Assembly (NCBI GenBank): GCA_963989245.1
Contig: OZ022339.1
Coordinates: 96,950,832 to 97,014,831, forward strand
DNA length: 64,000 bases
Direction: 5' to 3'
From: Nansenia antarctica
Taxonomy: Eukaryota; Chordata; Actinopteri; Argentiniformes; Microstomatidae
Shown: piece by piece, positions 8,749-21,975 of the stretch
Layout of the letters: each line of letters begins with the position of its first letter
How positions within the stretch are numbered: the first letter of the stretch is position 1
The notes under the pieces: generated by a model
Databases searched by the model: none
What the model saw: the letters and a program-made list of their open reading frames with translations, nothing else
What the model was told of the DNA's origin: nothing
Position numbers and translations under genes: made by a program

Positions 8749-10740
8749 AACAATAACTCAATAACATTATATCATAGTGCAGTTCACCTCAGTCAGTGTC
8801 TTCTACTTATTTCTAGGAAGGATATTTATATGGAAGTTCGCAAAAACTCTGTCTAAAACTCTGTCTAAGCATTGGTTCCTTATTTGACTTATTTATGATC
8901 ATCCTCACTTTATGATCATCCTCACTTGTGATAGTTGCGATGTAATGTGATCTGGTTCATCATATATCTCATCACAAAACACAAAATGTCTTATTTTTCT
9001 TATTGGGTGGGTAGTCGTTGTGCAGTTTCAAAGAGCACAGCTGCTTTCTGTACTGTATCCCTCTTAATAAGCACCTAGCTGCTAAGACAAAAATCTTAAG
9101 TATTTTCTAACCAGATTAGTGTCTTGGGACGGGAGTTTGTTGAGACAGGGAGTTTCTTTATGATATTGTGGAATGTTAGGCCTACAGAAATGTTTGTGTG
9201 CGTGTTGCAAGTTTGATGTGTGTCTGGGTGAAAGCGATAGGCCTAGGGGTGTGTACTGTGCACACAGGAACCTTTCCCTCTGATTGTTTGAGTCGTGTCT
9301 CTCTACGTCGCTACTTTGTGGTTGCACTAGGACTCTCTGGCTCATGATGTCATTGTAACATGAGACATATCCATAGTGTGTTGTTGTCTACAGGTGGCCT
9401 ACCCTGTCCCTGACACTATTGGCCTACATCCACCTCAAACAAAGGATTAAGTCAACCCTACCTTGGGATTAGTGTGACTGACTCATCAACGGCGCCCTTC
9501 CTTCTTCCTAGTTACTGTTTAATGAAGGGCGTACACGTTTATGGTCTGGTCCCTTTATTGTCCCCAGTGGCTCCAGTGTGCTTCTCTGCTGTTTAAATGG
9601 GTTCAACCCACGTTTACCCGCCATTCTTATTGACATGGGTAAATTTAAGCAGTAAATTGCCGGGGCGGCACAGAACAGTGGACATAAACTTGAGTAACAC
9701 ATGAACATTTAACTGCCATCCAGACGGTATATTGCACCGCTGTTAAAGGACAGCTTGTGTGGCTGGTGGTTGTTTGCGTCCTTCAACATTGGTGTTTGCC
9801 CTTGTGTTTCAAGATCAACACAATAAGCAAGTGGGTCTCCTCTCCTCTCCTCTTTTCTTCTCATCTCACTCCGGGTCTGGGCCCGGTTTCTCAGGGTGGC
9901 TGGGTATCCCAAGTCCAGTAGTGCATGCCGCTGGTGTGTCAGACCAGCTCAACAACAGAGGGACTCTCTCTCTCTCTCTCCTTCAGGAAAGCAAATTTAA
10001 CCCAGACTGGGAAATGACTGAAATCTGCAGAACGAATTATGCATGCTGATTATAGTACTGTGTTGTTTTCCGTGAGGAGGGAGGAGGTGAGGTTTGTGCC
10101 TACACACAGACTCTACTGTGTGTTAATATCTGTTAGTGTAGCCTATTTTAATATATCAGACAATCCCATGATGAGATCAGAGCCCTGAATTGTGACTAAT
10201 GGACGACTAATGTTTAATAGATAATGGGAGTCTTTTATGGCACATTTATGGCGGTTAGGCAACTCTAGCCTACATCCTGCTGTAAACTGATTGTTGCCCG
10301 TGTTACATAGCCTAGATGGTGTTTCCAGTGTGACTGATAGCGATCCTATAGACTTTTTCTCGCTTCAACCCATGACTTGGTTGACACTCAGCTCCTCTCC
10401 CTGTAGTACTGCTGCTGTACTGTACTGTGCTGACCAGAGGACACGAAGGCCGAATGCTTTTGGCCCAGCAGCAAACACAAACACAGGGACAGATGGTTAG
10501 GGACAGGGTTTTTTGGCACGACCAATGTGGCTTTTTGGTGAACAATCCAAATCCGGCTTGATCAAATCCATTTGCTCAAGGTTCCCTGGGTAAGTTCGTG
10601 GGATGACCAGTAGCAGTTGAGTAAAGTGGCTTTGGTTATAACCTGCATTCCTGATAAGCTACGGGGCATTTAGCTGTGGATGTCACATGTAGCCTTTAGA
10701 AATCACTATCTCTCTATCTGATTGTGGTAATCCATATGGT

Positions 10741-10778
<38 letters not shown>

Positions 10779-11682
10779 TCTTTATGTCTATGTCTTTGTG
10801 TACATTTTTGTTGCTGACAGTTGACTGATGGCTCAAAGAGGTTTTGGGATTACCTGCTCAATCATGGCTCTACCTCACGTGCAATGGAAACTTTCACAGA
10901 TAAATGTTCTGAAGTGCCTCCAGATTTGAGTTGGATGCCTGTCAGAAACGAACAGGGGGGAAAAAATGTTTCTCTGAGTGCTCTGCTACAAGTCAGTACA
11001 GTGCTAAAACCAACTTGCTATTGCTCACAAGTTGAGTTTGCGACTATTAAACATTCTTCATCGATACACAGTATTGTAGGCTAATCAATAACCTATTTTA
11101 TTGGGCATCCGGCAGCATGTTATTTTCTGTGCTTATTGGATAACTAGTAGGCTACTGCCTGAACAAACCCATCATCTTCACGTCTCAGAGACCGTAGCCT
11201 CAGCTCTCTCGTGGTTGTTAGAGACTGCTCCGAGGGGCTGTAATGGCTGCCAGAATGGCCACTGTGGCCCCCAGCTGCAGCAGGTCCCAGGTCTGCCAGA
11301 CTGCCCAGGCCCAGGGAAACTGGGGTGATTAATCTACCACTGATGGGTAATATCCCCATAAAGCACTCCTCAGAGTGCAATGAGAGAGGGAGGTGCAGAT
11401 GCAAAGGGGCGAAGGGCAGTAATTATGACTACCTCATTATGCAGAATTATGAGCTAAATGGCTTTCCATCCATCACAGGAGACAGGAAGGTGTTGGAAAG
11501 AGAGATTGGCACAATTTTCTTTGTGGGTCGGGGCATAAGATCCCTACTTCAATGAGGATGCTGCTCTGAGGTGTCCGTCTGTGCGTATGCGTGTGCGTGT
11601 GCGTGTGCGTGTGCGTGTGCATGTGCGAGCACCTCTCCAGCCCCAGAGACACAACATGAGACATGGTGTTTGTTCTCCTTCC

Positions 11683-11739
<57 letters not shown>

Positions 11740-11880
11740 TATCTGCAGTAAAGAGTGTGACTAGCTGTTTGCTGTGTGCTCCAGGGATGAGTTATTCTTC
11801 TCAGAAACGCACAGCGCAACCCAGTCGTCCTCATCCTCTGGCCTCTGCAGCTGTGAACCCTACACACTACTCTCACTCTC

Positions 11881-11927
<47 letters not shown>

Positions 11928-12406
11928 CTCACAAAACAGAGGACTGCGGCAAGGATAGATGGAGGGGCAGGTCATGGACGAGTTTTCTATTAAAAAACTT
12001 TTTTACATCCATTCCGCATTTTGCAAGTCAGTTATATAATAGCGGGTTGGATAGCTTCAAGTTCACAGGTTGGGCTGTTTCACACTAACACACACCAGTG
12101 TTTCACCTTATGAGGAGAATCAGTTGATCCCCCAGGGCAGTGTGTGTTTTACTGGGCACTCCGACTGGAGCCAGGTGAGCTCTCGCTGCTAGTCTGGCTG
12201 GGTAAAGTGTTGGGGGAAGGGGCAGGGGAGGGCTGGGGGAAGGGAAGGGGAGGGGGGGAGGGGATGCGATGGGAGGGCACGGCAGGGAAGAAGGCGGCTC
12301 GGGGAGGGTAAGGCAGGTCGGGATACAGTGTGGAATGCTACGTGTGTAAACCTGTGTGTGCTGTGTTGGCTTGGTGTTGTTATGCAGTTAGTAAGGTCGA
12401 ATTGAA

Positions 12407-12438
<32 letters not shown>

Positions 12439-12524
12439 CTGCAGTAAGGAGTGTGACTCGCTGTTTGCTGTTTGCTCTGTGCTGACGGTGCTCTAGGGAT
12501 GAGTTATTCCTCCTTAGAAACACA

Positions 12525-12561
<37 letters not shown>

Positions 12562-12678
12562 GCTGATTGGGGCTATAAAGCCTTGGGCAGAGGAGCTTTC
12601 CAGCTGCAAAACATCCTGCTTCCCTTTGTTTTCTGGCACAAGGCATTTCCAACTGGTCCCCTTCCAGCCCCTCTCTAA

Positions 12679-12726
<48 letters not shown>

Positions 12727-12972
12727 TACCTGCAGATGGTCACCCAGGGACCAGCGCTGTGCTCTGCTAGGGGAGAAACATAACCACCCTCACGTCCCTC
12801 TGTACAGGGCAGGACTGGAGAGTGTCAGCGGAGGAGAGTAATGCAGCTCTCCACTCCCGTCTGGTTTGTAAATCTGCTTGCCTCGATTTCACACATCTTG
12901 AGTGAATATGGTGTAACCCCCTTCAGACAAGAAGTGTGTGCTTGTGTGCGCCCACGTGTGTGTGTGCCCGCA

Positions 12973-13065
<93 letters not shown>

Positions 13066-16000
13066 AGGCGGCTGATTAGCTCTTATTTAAGCGTTTCCAT
13101 GCCTTTCCTCGCTGACGGAGGAGACGAGACCGTAAGCAGCTGAGAATCTCTCTTCTCCTCTCGTCGCCTCGGGTCTGACAATTAAACCGTGAAGTGTGGT
13201 GTAATCATGTGGATGAGCGACACAGATAGATATAGGCCAGTGTCTTCCTCTAATCTTTCTTCTCTCTCTCTCTCTCTCTCAATTTCATTGGAATGCAGTG
13301 TGAGAGTGAAGGATGCCTTCATATGAACTTCCCACCAGGGAGTCCCAGCTGTGCCCATTCTCCCCTCATCTGATCAATAAGGCCTAGCGGTGGCTTGAAG
13401 AAGCAGCATTTTGACATTTTAACAGCATGTCTCACTCCCTCTGTGGTGGCGTTTTATGTTTTAATACATCCCCCCCCACCCCTCTTTCACCTTCACCCCC
13501 ATATTAAATGTAAACCCATTACACACAAACGCACGCATGGTAGCTTGCCGCCATTGCTGTGTGAATGGGTGAATGAGAGGCTATTGTAAAGCGCTTTGGA
13601 ATAAGGCACTATATAAGTGCAGAGTCCATTTAGTGAGTTGGACTGGTGATCAGAAGGAGTTCACATGTAGTGTGCCCTTGAGTAAAGGTACTTAGCCCAG
13701 GTGTTCTAGCTAGGCTGGGTGGTGTGGGGGAGGTGTTCTAGCTAGGCTGGGTGGTGTGGGGGAGGTAGGTGTCCTAGCTAGGCTGGGTGGTGTGGGGGAG
13801 GTAGGTGTCCTAGCTAGGCTGGGTGGTGTGGGGGAGGTAGGTGTTCTAGCTAGGCTGGGGGGTGTGGGGGAGGGAGGTGTCCTAGCTAGGCTGGGTGGTG
13901 TGGGGGAGGTAGGTGTCCTAGCTAGGCTGGGGGGTGTGGGGGAGGTAGGTGTCCTAGCTAGGCTGGGTGGTGTGGGGGAGGGAGGTGTCCTAGCTAGGCT
14001 GGGTGGTGTGGGGGAGGTAGGTGTTCTAGCTAGGCTGGGTGGTGTGGGGGAGGTAGGTGTCCTAGCTAGGCTGGGGGGTGTGGGGGAGGTAGGTGTCCTA
14101 GCTAGGCTGGGTGGTGTGGGGGAGGGAGGTGTCCTAGCTAGGCTGGGTGGTGTGGGGGAGGTAGGTGTCCTAGCTAGGCTGGGTGGTGTGGGGGAGGTAG
14201 GTGTTCTAGCTAGGCTGGGTGGTGTGGGGGAGGTGTTCTAGCTAGGCTGGGTGGTGTGGGGGAGGTAGGTGTTCTAGCTAGGCTGAGTGGTGTGGGGGAG
14301 GTGTCCTAGCTAGGCTGGGGGGTGTGGGGGAGGGAGGTGTTCTGGCTAGGCTGGGTGGTGTGGGGGAGGTGTTCTAGCTAGGCTGGGTGGTGTGGGGGAG
14401 GTAGGTGTTCTAGTTAGGCTGGGTGGTGTGGGGGAGGTGTTCTAGCTAGGCTGGGTGGTGTGGGGGAGGTAGGTGTCCTGGCTAGGCTGGGTGGTGTGGG
14501 GGAGGTGTTCTAGCTAGGCTGGGTGGTGTGGGGAGGTAGGTGTTCTAGCTAGGCTGGGGGGTGTGGGGGAGGTGTTCTAGCTAGGCTGGGGGGTGTGGGG
14601 GAGGTGTTCTAGCTAGGCTGGGTGGTGTGGGGGAGGTAGGTGTCCTAGCTAGGCTGGGTGGTGTGGGGGAGGTGTTCTAGCTAGGCTGGGTGGTGTGGGG
14701 GAGGTAGGTGTTCTAGCTAGGCTGGGTGGTGTGGGGGAGGTAGGTGCCCCAGCTAGGCTGGGTGGTGTGCTCTTATCTACCAGGGCTTATTTATTTACAG
14801 GCGGGTGTTGTTTGTGTTGGCTGGGGAGGAGAACGGACTTCCAGAAACGTGACTGACTAGCTCAGCTGGTGTTTGGGCGGTAGCCAGCGGTGAGGATGTG
14901 TGTTTTGTTGTGGACAACTAGCCTAAACACAGCACTGCTCTGGGTGCAAGTCAAAACCCTAAACTGACCCTAACCGTAACCTTAACTAAACCCTTAACCC
15001 TCATCCTAACCCCAAACCCAAATTCAACTGTTTACTGGTCGCTTTGGTGGTGAGTCGCAGCGTTTAGTTTTGTCCCCCACCTGCACTGACACAGATCAGA
15101 CCAACTGGAGCCAGGATTCTCTTTCCACCAGTCAAAGGTTTTCTACTGTGTGACATAACCAAGACACACACCTGTAGGGTTATGTTTTGGGTTAAACCCT
15201 AATCCTCTCTATATAGTGGCTGAGTGATACTTATGTAAGATTGTGTGCGTGCGTGTGTTGTGGATGTGGCTGTGTTTGTCCTTGTCTTTCAGAATGCCTT
15301 GTACAGGACAGGAAGCTGCTGCTGTGCGTCATCAAATGTAGCCAGGATGCAGGATTCTACACCACTTTCTCCCTCTGGACCGTGTGTGTGTGTGTGTGTG
15401 TGTGTGCGTGTGTTGCGTACCTGTGTGTGTGTGTATTAAGCATGGGCGGTTTCCAATTTTTTATACCGTTAAACGGCCCCCAAATAAAACCACGATTTAC
15501 AGTTTAACCGTGGGACTCAAAATCACATTGTTGTAGGGCTTTGACTGAGCCGGCAATTTAAAATGATGAAGCCCTATCCTTTCCTGCGAACCGGTTTGAA
15601 CACTTCCACGAACAGTGCTGAAAAATGTGCTCAAAATAAATTAATAAAAACAGCGCTAAAAATACTTTTGGTTCATAATGAGACTATGTATGGGAAACAC
15701 TGCACGGGCACGTTCAGATTCGGTTAAACCAAAAGTCTCTAGGAGGTGTGTTCTCAATGCGCCATATTTGTTGTGCTGAGGAGGATCTTCGAGAATACTC
15801 ATGAGAGCAGAGACAAATAGTCATATTTAGTGTCACGTCACCCACTGTAATCCCTTGTATGTAGAGTGAATTGTGCTTCGGTTTGAGCGAACCATACTGT
15901 TGATTGCCTCTCCCAGAATTCCGGTAATTTCAGAGAGCCTGCAATCGCCATGGTTGAAAAAAAGAAAAACTAAAAACAGCTTTTTTGAAATCGTCCCAAA

Positions 16001-16330
16001 ACGAGGTTCAGCACTGTAGGAGTCGTGAGACAAAGGATATGGAGACTTTGGTTGCAGTGAAAAGTATCAGAGTTTTAATCCGAATTGTATTCACGAACTA
16101 GCATAACAACAGTCAAAACATTCGTCCATTAAATCCTGTGTGAAACCCCCATATGTCACAACAAGCCTTAAAGGGCCCTTGCCATACAAATAAACATACT
16201 GGTGAATCATATATTATTGTCTCACAGTAGTGTCCACTACAATAACAATTTATGACACAAAACAAAAAAACGTTGCTATTTTCAAAAACCGCCCAACCCT
16301 ACTGTATATTTGTGAGTGTGCATGCTGCAT

Positions 16331-16382
<52 letters not shown>

Positions 16383-17006
16383 GATTCAGTAGTCTTGCTG
16401 TGCTGGGTCTGTGTGTGTGTGTGTGTGAGTGAGAGGCTCTGGCTATGCTGTCCACAGCCAGGACTAATGGTGCAGAAGGACATCATCAGGGGGCCGGCCA
16501 ACCTCTCCAGCCGCCACTGCACTGCACTGCACTGCACTGCGCTGCGCTGCGCACCCTCGACCTGCTCCGCTCCCAGAGAGCCTCCCACACAGCCTCCGCT
16601 CAGGCACAGTCAGCTTTCACTTTGTCCCCAGCACAACATACGGGACTGGGGGGGGACCGGAGGAGGAAACGACGTCCTTTCATTCTGTATCCCTTGGGAA
16701 TCTGTATATCCGCTGAGTTCATTGTCATGGGGACGACTCCCCTTTAAACATCCCTTCATTGTGAGTCATCTGCATAGAAAGAGAGCTCGCTGCTGTGCAT
16801 TCTAGGGGTGTTGCATAACTGAAAAAGGTTCCTACACCTTTTGAAACCTCCAGGCCTGTTATGACTGGATGTCGCGGGGAGGTGTTGTGAAGGAAGTGGT
16901 CGTGCAGGGCAGGAATGTATTTGTCTGTCATTGCGCCTGCCTGTAGAAACTGGACCGGGCCAAAAGGCAGGGTTATGTCAATAGGGTGCACATGCTGTGT
17001 ATGTGT

Positions 17007-17065
<59 letters not shown>

Positions 17066-18189
17066 CCGTGCGTCCATGCGCAAAGCTTTCTGTGTGTGTG
17101 AGTAAGTGAGTACACGCTTCGCGTCCACTGTTTGTGCACCATTTAGGCTAATAACCCTCCTCCTGTTTGACTTCTGGCTAATGGAAAAAACAGGGGAGTT
17201 TTTCCTCGAATCGTACAGCTACTTCTCCCCCCCAACCAACTGTTTGTGTATGGTGCCAGTGGACCAGCATGGACCTATAGCGGTGCTGTAACCACCGGCC
17301 CGTGCTCCTCTCATTAGCATCGGTCAGAGTGACACCGCTTATTTGGCGAAGGCTCAACCGTGACCTTTGCCCCCTAACAAAGCCTAGGGGGTCACCCCTC
17401 CCCAGATTCCTGTGGAACTCCATAAAGGCCTGTGAAAACACTGTATCAGGTCCCCCATTAATCAGCCAGACGGCCGGGGGCCAAGAATGAAAACAGAGTG
17501 TGCATGGCTGACCTCCCGTAACCTGCTGCAGCCAAACCACACATTTATACTGGCAGGCCATCGGAGAGGAGGGGGCCTCGGGGGGGGTGGGCGGGGGGGG
17601 CAGAGTCATTACGTAGCCTTAGAGACGGAGCTCTGCACAGTCATGGGCCATGCCACGCCAAATTATAAAGATGGAATCCATACAGACTTACAGAGCCATT
17701 GGAAACGGTTGGGAGGAGTGGGGAGTATAAAGGAGTTGGTTGTGTGGGAGAGAGCCTGGTGCCTTGATGGGGATGGGGGTGGGGGTCGTGATGGGGATGG
17801 GGGTGGGGCCGTGGGGGTTGTGATGGGGCTGAGGATGGGGGTGGGGGTCGTGATGGGGCTGGGGGTTGGTGGTGGGGGTGCGGATGGGGGTGGTGGGGGT
17901 TGGTGGTGGGGGTGGGGGTGATGGGGGTGGGGGTGGGGATGGGGATGGGGATGGGGATGGGGAGAGTGCATTGCTAGCTGGTCTGGAGTACTGAGGTGAG
18001 AGGTCTGATCCTGCAAACTGAGGGCTACAAATGTGTATCGCTGATGGGTGCTAGCCCAGTTCTGTCTCATTAACTTTCCTGATGGCCAGATGTAATGCTG
18101 GGTAATCCCTAGCCCTGGGCAAATGAAAACCCAGAGTCAATGGTCTAGAACCCCAAACGAGCTGCTGTCAACTAAATACCTCATCTCGT

Positions 18190-18246
<57 letters not shown>

Positions 18247-18436
18247 TCTCTCTTTCTTGTCTTTTCCTCCCCTCTCTCCCTCTCTTTCTCTGCCTCCCTC
18301 TGTCTCTATCTCTCTCTTTCTCCCTCTCTCCCTTGTCCTCCCTCCCCCCGCGCCTACATCCCTCACACAGACGCCAGCTGTCTCTGCCAGAGGAGGAAGT
18401 GAAACTCTGTTGCGGCCTGTTGCCTCTCGTACCTGC

Positions 18437-18497
<61 letters not shown>

Positions 18498-21400
18498 AAG
18501 ACTTCTTAAGAGTGGGAGACATGGATGTTGGAAACAGATGGCGTTTCACTACCTGGACGAGCAATGAATAGAATGTGTAGACGAGCGATGGGGGGGTGTC
18601 AGTGTTTTCTCTTTCCCAGCACTTAGGCTTACTTTCTGCAGATGTCGTAACCTGTTATCTAGCTAAATACATCCAGGAGGATAGTTATTTAACTAAATAT
18701 ACAATCTTCCCAGTGTGTTCTGTCATTATGAAAATAGACCATAATAGCATATGAAGCCTCATAGCGTCCTATAGAGGGTTGAATGGACAGCAATGGGAGA
18801 GCTCTGATTATACAGAACTGATGCACTGGATGAAACACTGTCGTGTCGTTTATGGTAATCAGCCCGAGGATAGAAAATCCAATTCAATGGGCCGAGATTT
18901 ATTTAAAAAAAATGTAAACATGGAGCTGGAGGTGGGGGAGGGGGTTTGAGTGTCACACACACAACCGTTTTTTTAATGATTACCCACCAAGCGTTTGAAG
19001 ACGCCAGGGTCTCTTGGCTCCTTTAATTCCCTGGGTGGTAGTTCCTCAGGAGCAGTGTTGGATTGGGGGAGAGGGGGACTAGAAGGTAGCTAGCTAGCAC
19101 ACTATTTCAGGCGCTCTCTTGACAATACCTGAGCCTTCTTCTTCTTCTTCTTCTTCTTCTTCATAGGCCATTGACGACTCTTCTCGTCACGGCTTGAGCC
19201 TTAGCCACAGTTCAAACTCCTCCTGATGCCTCTCAAAGGATTGTGTGTCTGTGTGTGTCTGTGTGTGTCTGTGTGTGTGTGTCTGTGTGTGTCTGTGTGT
19301 GTGTGTGTGTTCATCCAGTTCTCCTGGTGTTCCCCTCCTTCCCCTGAGCCCACTTCGGCACAGTGTCTTGTTTCTAAGGCGTATAATTACCATACTGATC
19401 AGGGGGTTTTCGACCAGACCCACGGAGCTTCCCTGTTCTCCATAATGACATGCTACCCAATGTGCACCACTGGCCCCCCATCTCTCGGAAATCACCCGCT
19501 ATGGTTTCTCCACATTATTCTAGCTCTTTTAATATATGCAGACTTTAATCTATGCATGTCTGCTGTGTCTGCTGTGTCTGCTGTGTCTGCTGTGTGCCCG
19601 GAATGCAGACAGAGAGGATATTGTGTGTGTTCTGCTGAGCTAGCTTCCCGTCGGGGGCGACACTGTAGCTGTTGAATTTGCAGCTGTAATTCCTGTTTTG
19701 TAGCATTCTGTTCCTGTTTCCGCACCCCTCGAACTGCAGTCACTCACGACGGAGTGACTTTCATCGTGTCGAGTTGAAGTGTCGTAAAGTTGAAGTGAAG
19801 TAGAATGAGCTCCCACAGTGTTCATTAAGTTCAGTAAAACAGATCAGTGTCAGATATACTATAGTCATCGACACCAGAGAGGTAAGACAGGACAGGCTTT
19901 GGCCTTAGGGGGTGGGGGGGGGGGTCATGCTCTGTCCCCTCAGCCTGCTGAGTCACCGTGCCCTCCTCTGGTAATGGAACACCCCGAGGCGTCTCATCTC
20001 CCCTGTCTCATCTTCCTCCCTGTGAGAAGCCTTGTTCTCTCATCCCCTTTCCTCTCCTCTCCTCTCATCCCATCTCCTCTCCTCTCCTGTCATCCCCTCT
20101 CCTCTCCTCTCTCATCCCCTTTCCTCTCCTCTCATCCCCTCTCCTCTCCTCTCCTCTCATCCCCTCTCCTCTCCTCTCTCATCCCCTTTCCTCTGCTCTC
20201 ATCCCCTCTCCTCTCCTCATCCCCTTTCCTCTCCTCTCATCCCCTCTCCTCTCCTCTCCTCTCTCATCCTCTCTCCTCTCCTCTCTCATCCCCTTTCCTC
20301 TCCTCTCTCATCCCCTCTCCTCTCCTCTCCTCTCCTCTCCTCTCCTCTCCTCTCCTCTCATCCCCTTTCCTCTCCTCTCATCCCCTCTCCTCTCCTCTCT
20401 CATCCCCTTTCCTCTCCTCTCTCATCCCCTTTCCTCCCCTCATCCCCTTTCCTCTCCTCTCTCATCCCCTTTCCTCTCCTCTCTCATCCCCTTTCCTCTC
20501 CTCTCCTCTCATCCCCTTTCCTCTCCTCTCATCCCCTCTCATCCCCTCTCTTCTCATCCCCTTTCCTCTCCTCTCTCATCCCCTTTCCTCTCCTCTCCTC
20601 TCATCCCCTCTCATCCCCTCTCTTCTCATCCCCTTTCCTCTCCTCTCATCCCCTTTCCTCTCCTCCCCTCTCCTCTCCTCTCATCCCCTTTCCTCTCCTC
20701 TCATCCCCTTTCCTCTCCTCTCCTCTCATCCCCTCTCTCCTCTCCTCTCATCCCCTTTCCTCTCCCCTCTGCACTGCAGAGCCACACAGACAGACAGACC
20801 TCTCCTCTCTCCTCTGGTCTGGGTGGCATGGAAGGGAGCTGGCAGCACCAAGCAGTTGGAATCAGCCAGCGGTGGCAGGCAGGAAGTACAAACGAACCTT
20901 ATCTCCCTCAGCGAGCAGCACTGGAACACCCCGAGGCGTCTCATCTCCCCTGTCTCATCTTCCTCCCTGTGAGAAGCCTTGTTCTCTCATCCCCTTTCCT
21001 CTCCTCTCCTCTCATCCCATCTCCTCTCCTCTCCTGTCATCCCCTCTCCTCTCCTCTCTCATCCCCTTTCCTCTCCTCTCATCCCCTCTCCTCTCCTCTC
21101 CTCTCATCCCCTCTCCTCTCTCATCCCCTTTCCTCTGCTCTCATCCCCTCTCCTCTCCTCATCCCCTTTCCTCTCCTCTCATCCCCTCTCCTCTCCTCTC
21201 CTCTCTCATCCTCTCTCCTCTCCTCTCTCATCCCCTTTCCTCTCCTCTCTCATCCCCTCTCCTCTCCTCTCCTCTCCTCTCATCCCCTTTCCTCTCCTCT
21301 CATCCCCTCTCCTCTCCTCTCTCATCCCCTTTCCTCTCCTCTCTCATCCCCTTTCCTCCCCTCATCCCCTTTCCTCTCCTCTCTCATCCCCTTTCCTCTC

Positions 21401-21944
21401 CTCTCTCATCCCCTTTCCTCTCCTCTCCTCTCATCCCCTTTCCTCTCCTCTCATCCCCTCTCATCCCCTCTCTTCTCATCCCCTTTCCTCTCCTCTCTCA
21501 TCCCCTTTCCTCTCCTCTCCTCTCATCCCCTCTCATCCCCTCTCTTCTCATCCCCTTTCCTCTCCTCTCATCCCCTTTCCTCTCCTCCCCTCTCCTCTCC
21601 TCTCATCCCCTTTCCTCTCCTCTCATCCCCTTTCCTCTCCTCTCCTCTCATCCCCTCTCTCCTCTCCTCCCCTCCCCTCTCCTCTCCCCTCTGCACTGCA
21701 GAGCCACACAGACAGACAGACCTCTCCTCTCTCCTCTGGTCTGGGTGGGATGGAAGGGAGCTGGCAGCACCACGCAGTTGGAATCAGCCAGCGGTGGCAG
21801 CAGGCAGGAAGTACAAACCAACCTTATCTCCCTCAGCGAGCAGCACTAGGAAAAAAGCCATTTAACTCATCTCTCCACTCCATTATCCTCTTCACCCTGC
21901 AAAGACTGCTCTAAATGCTAATGTGTGTGTGTCTGTCTTTATGC

Positions 21945-21975
<31 letters not shown>

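Noticed and set aside
13756..14241. 161-codon VGVLARLGGVGE frame
   Set aside because: It is one frame of the 36-bp minisatellite and ends when unit length changes.
14955..15015. Interstitial telomere
   Set aside because: CCTAAC words are irregular and degenerate, a common dispersed pattern in fish; no continuous hexamer run.
19958..21914. Open frames of 311-635 codons in all three plus frames
   Set aside because: They are translations of the CT/CATCCCC minisatellite, which lacks A-rich stop codons; the products are only Ser/Pro/Leu repeats with no splice or domain support.
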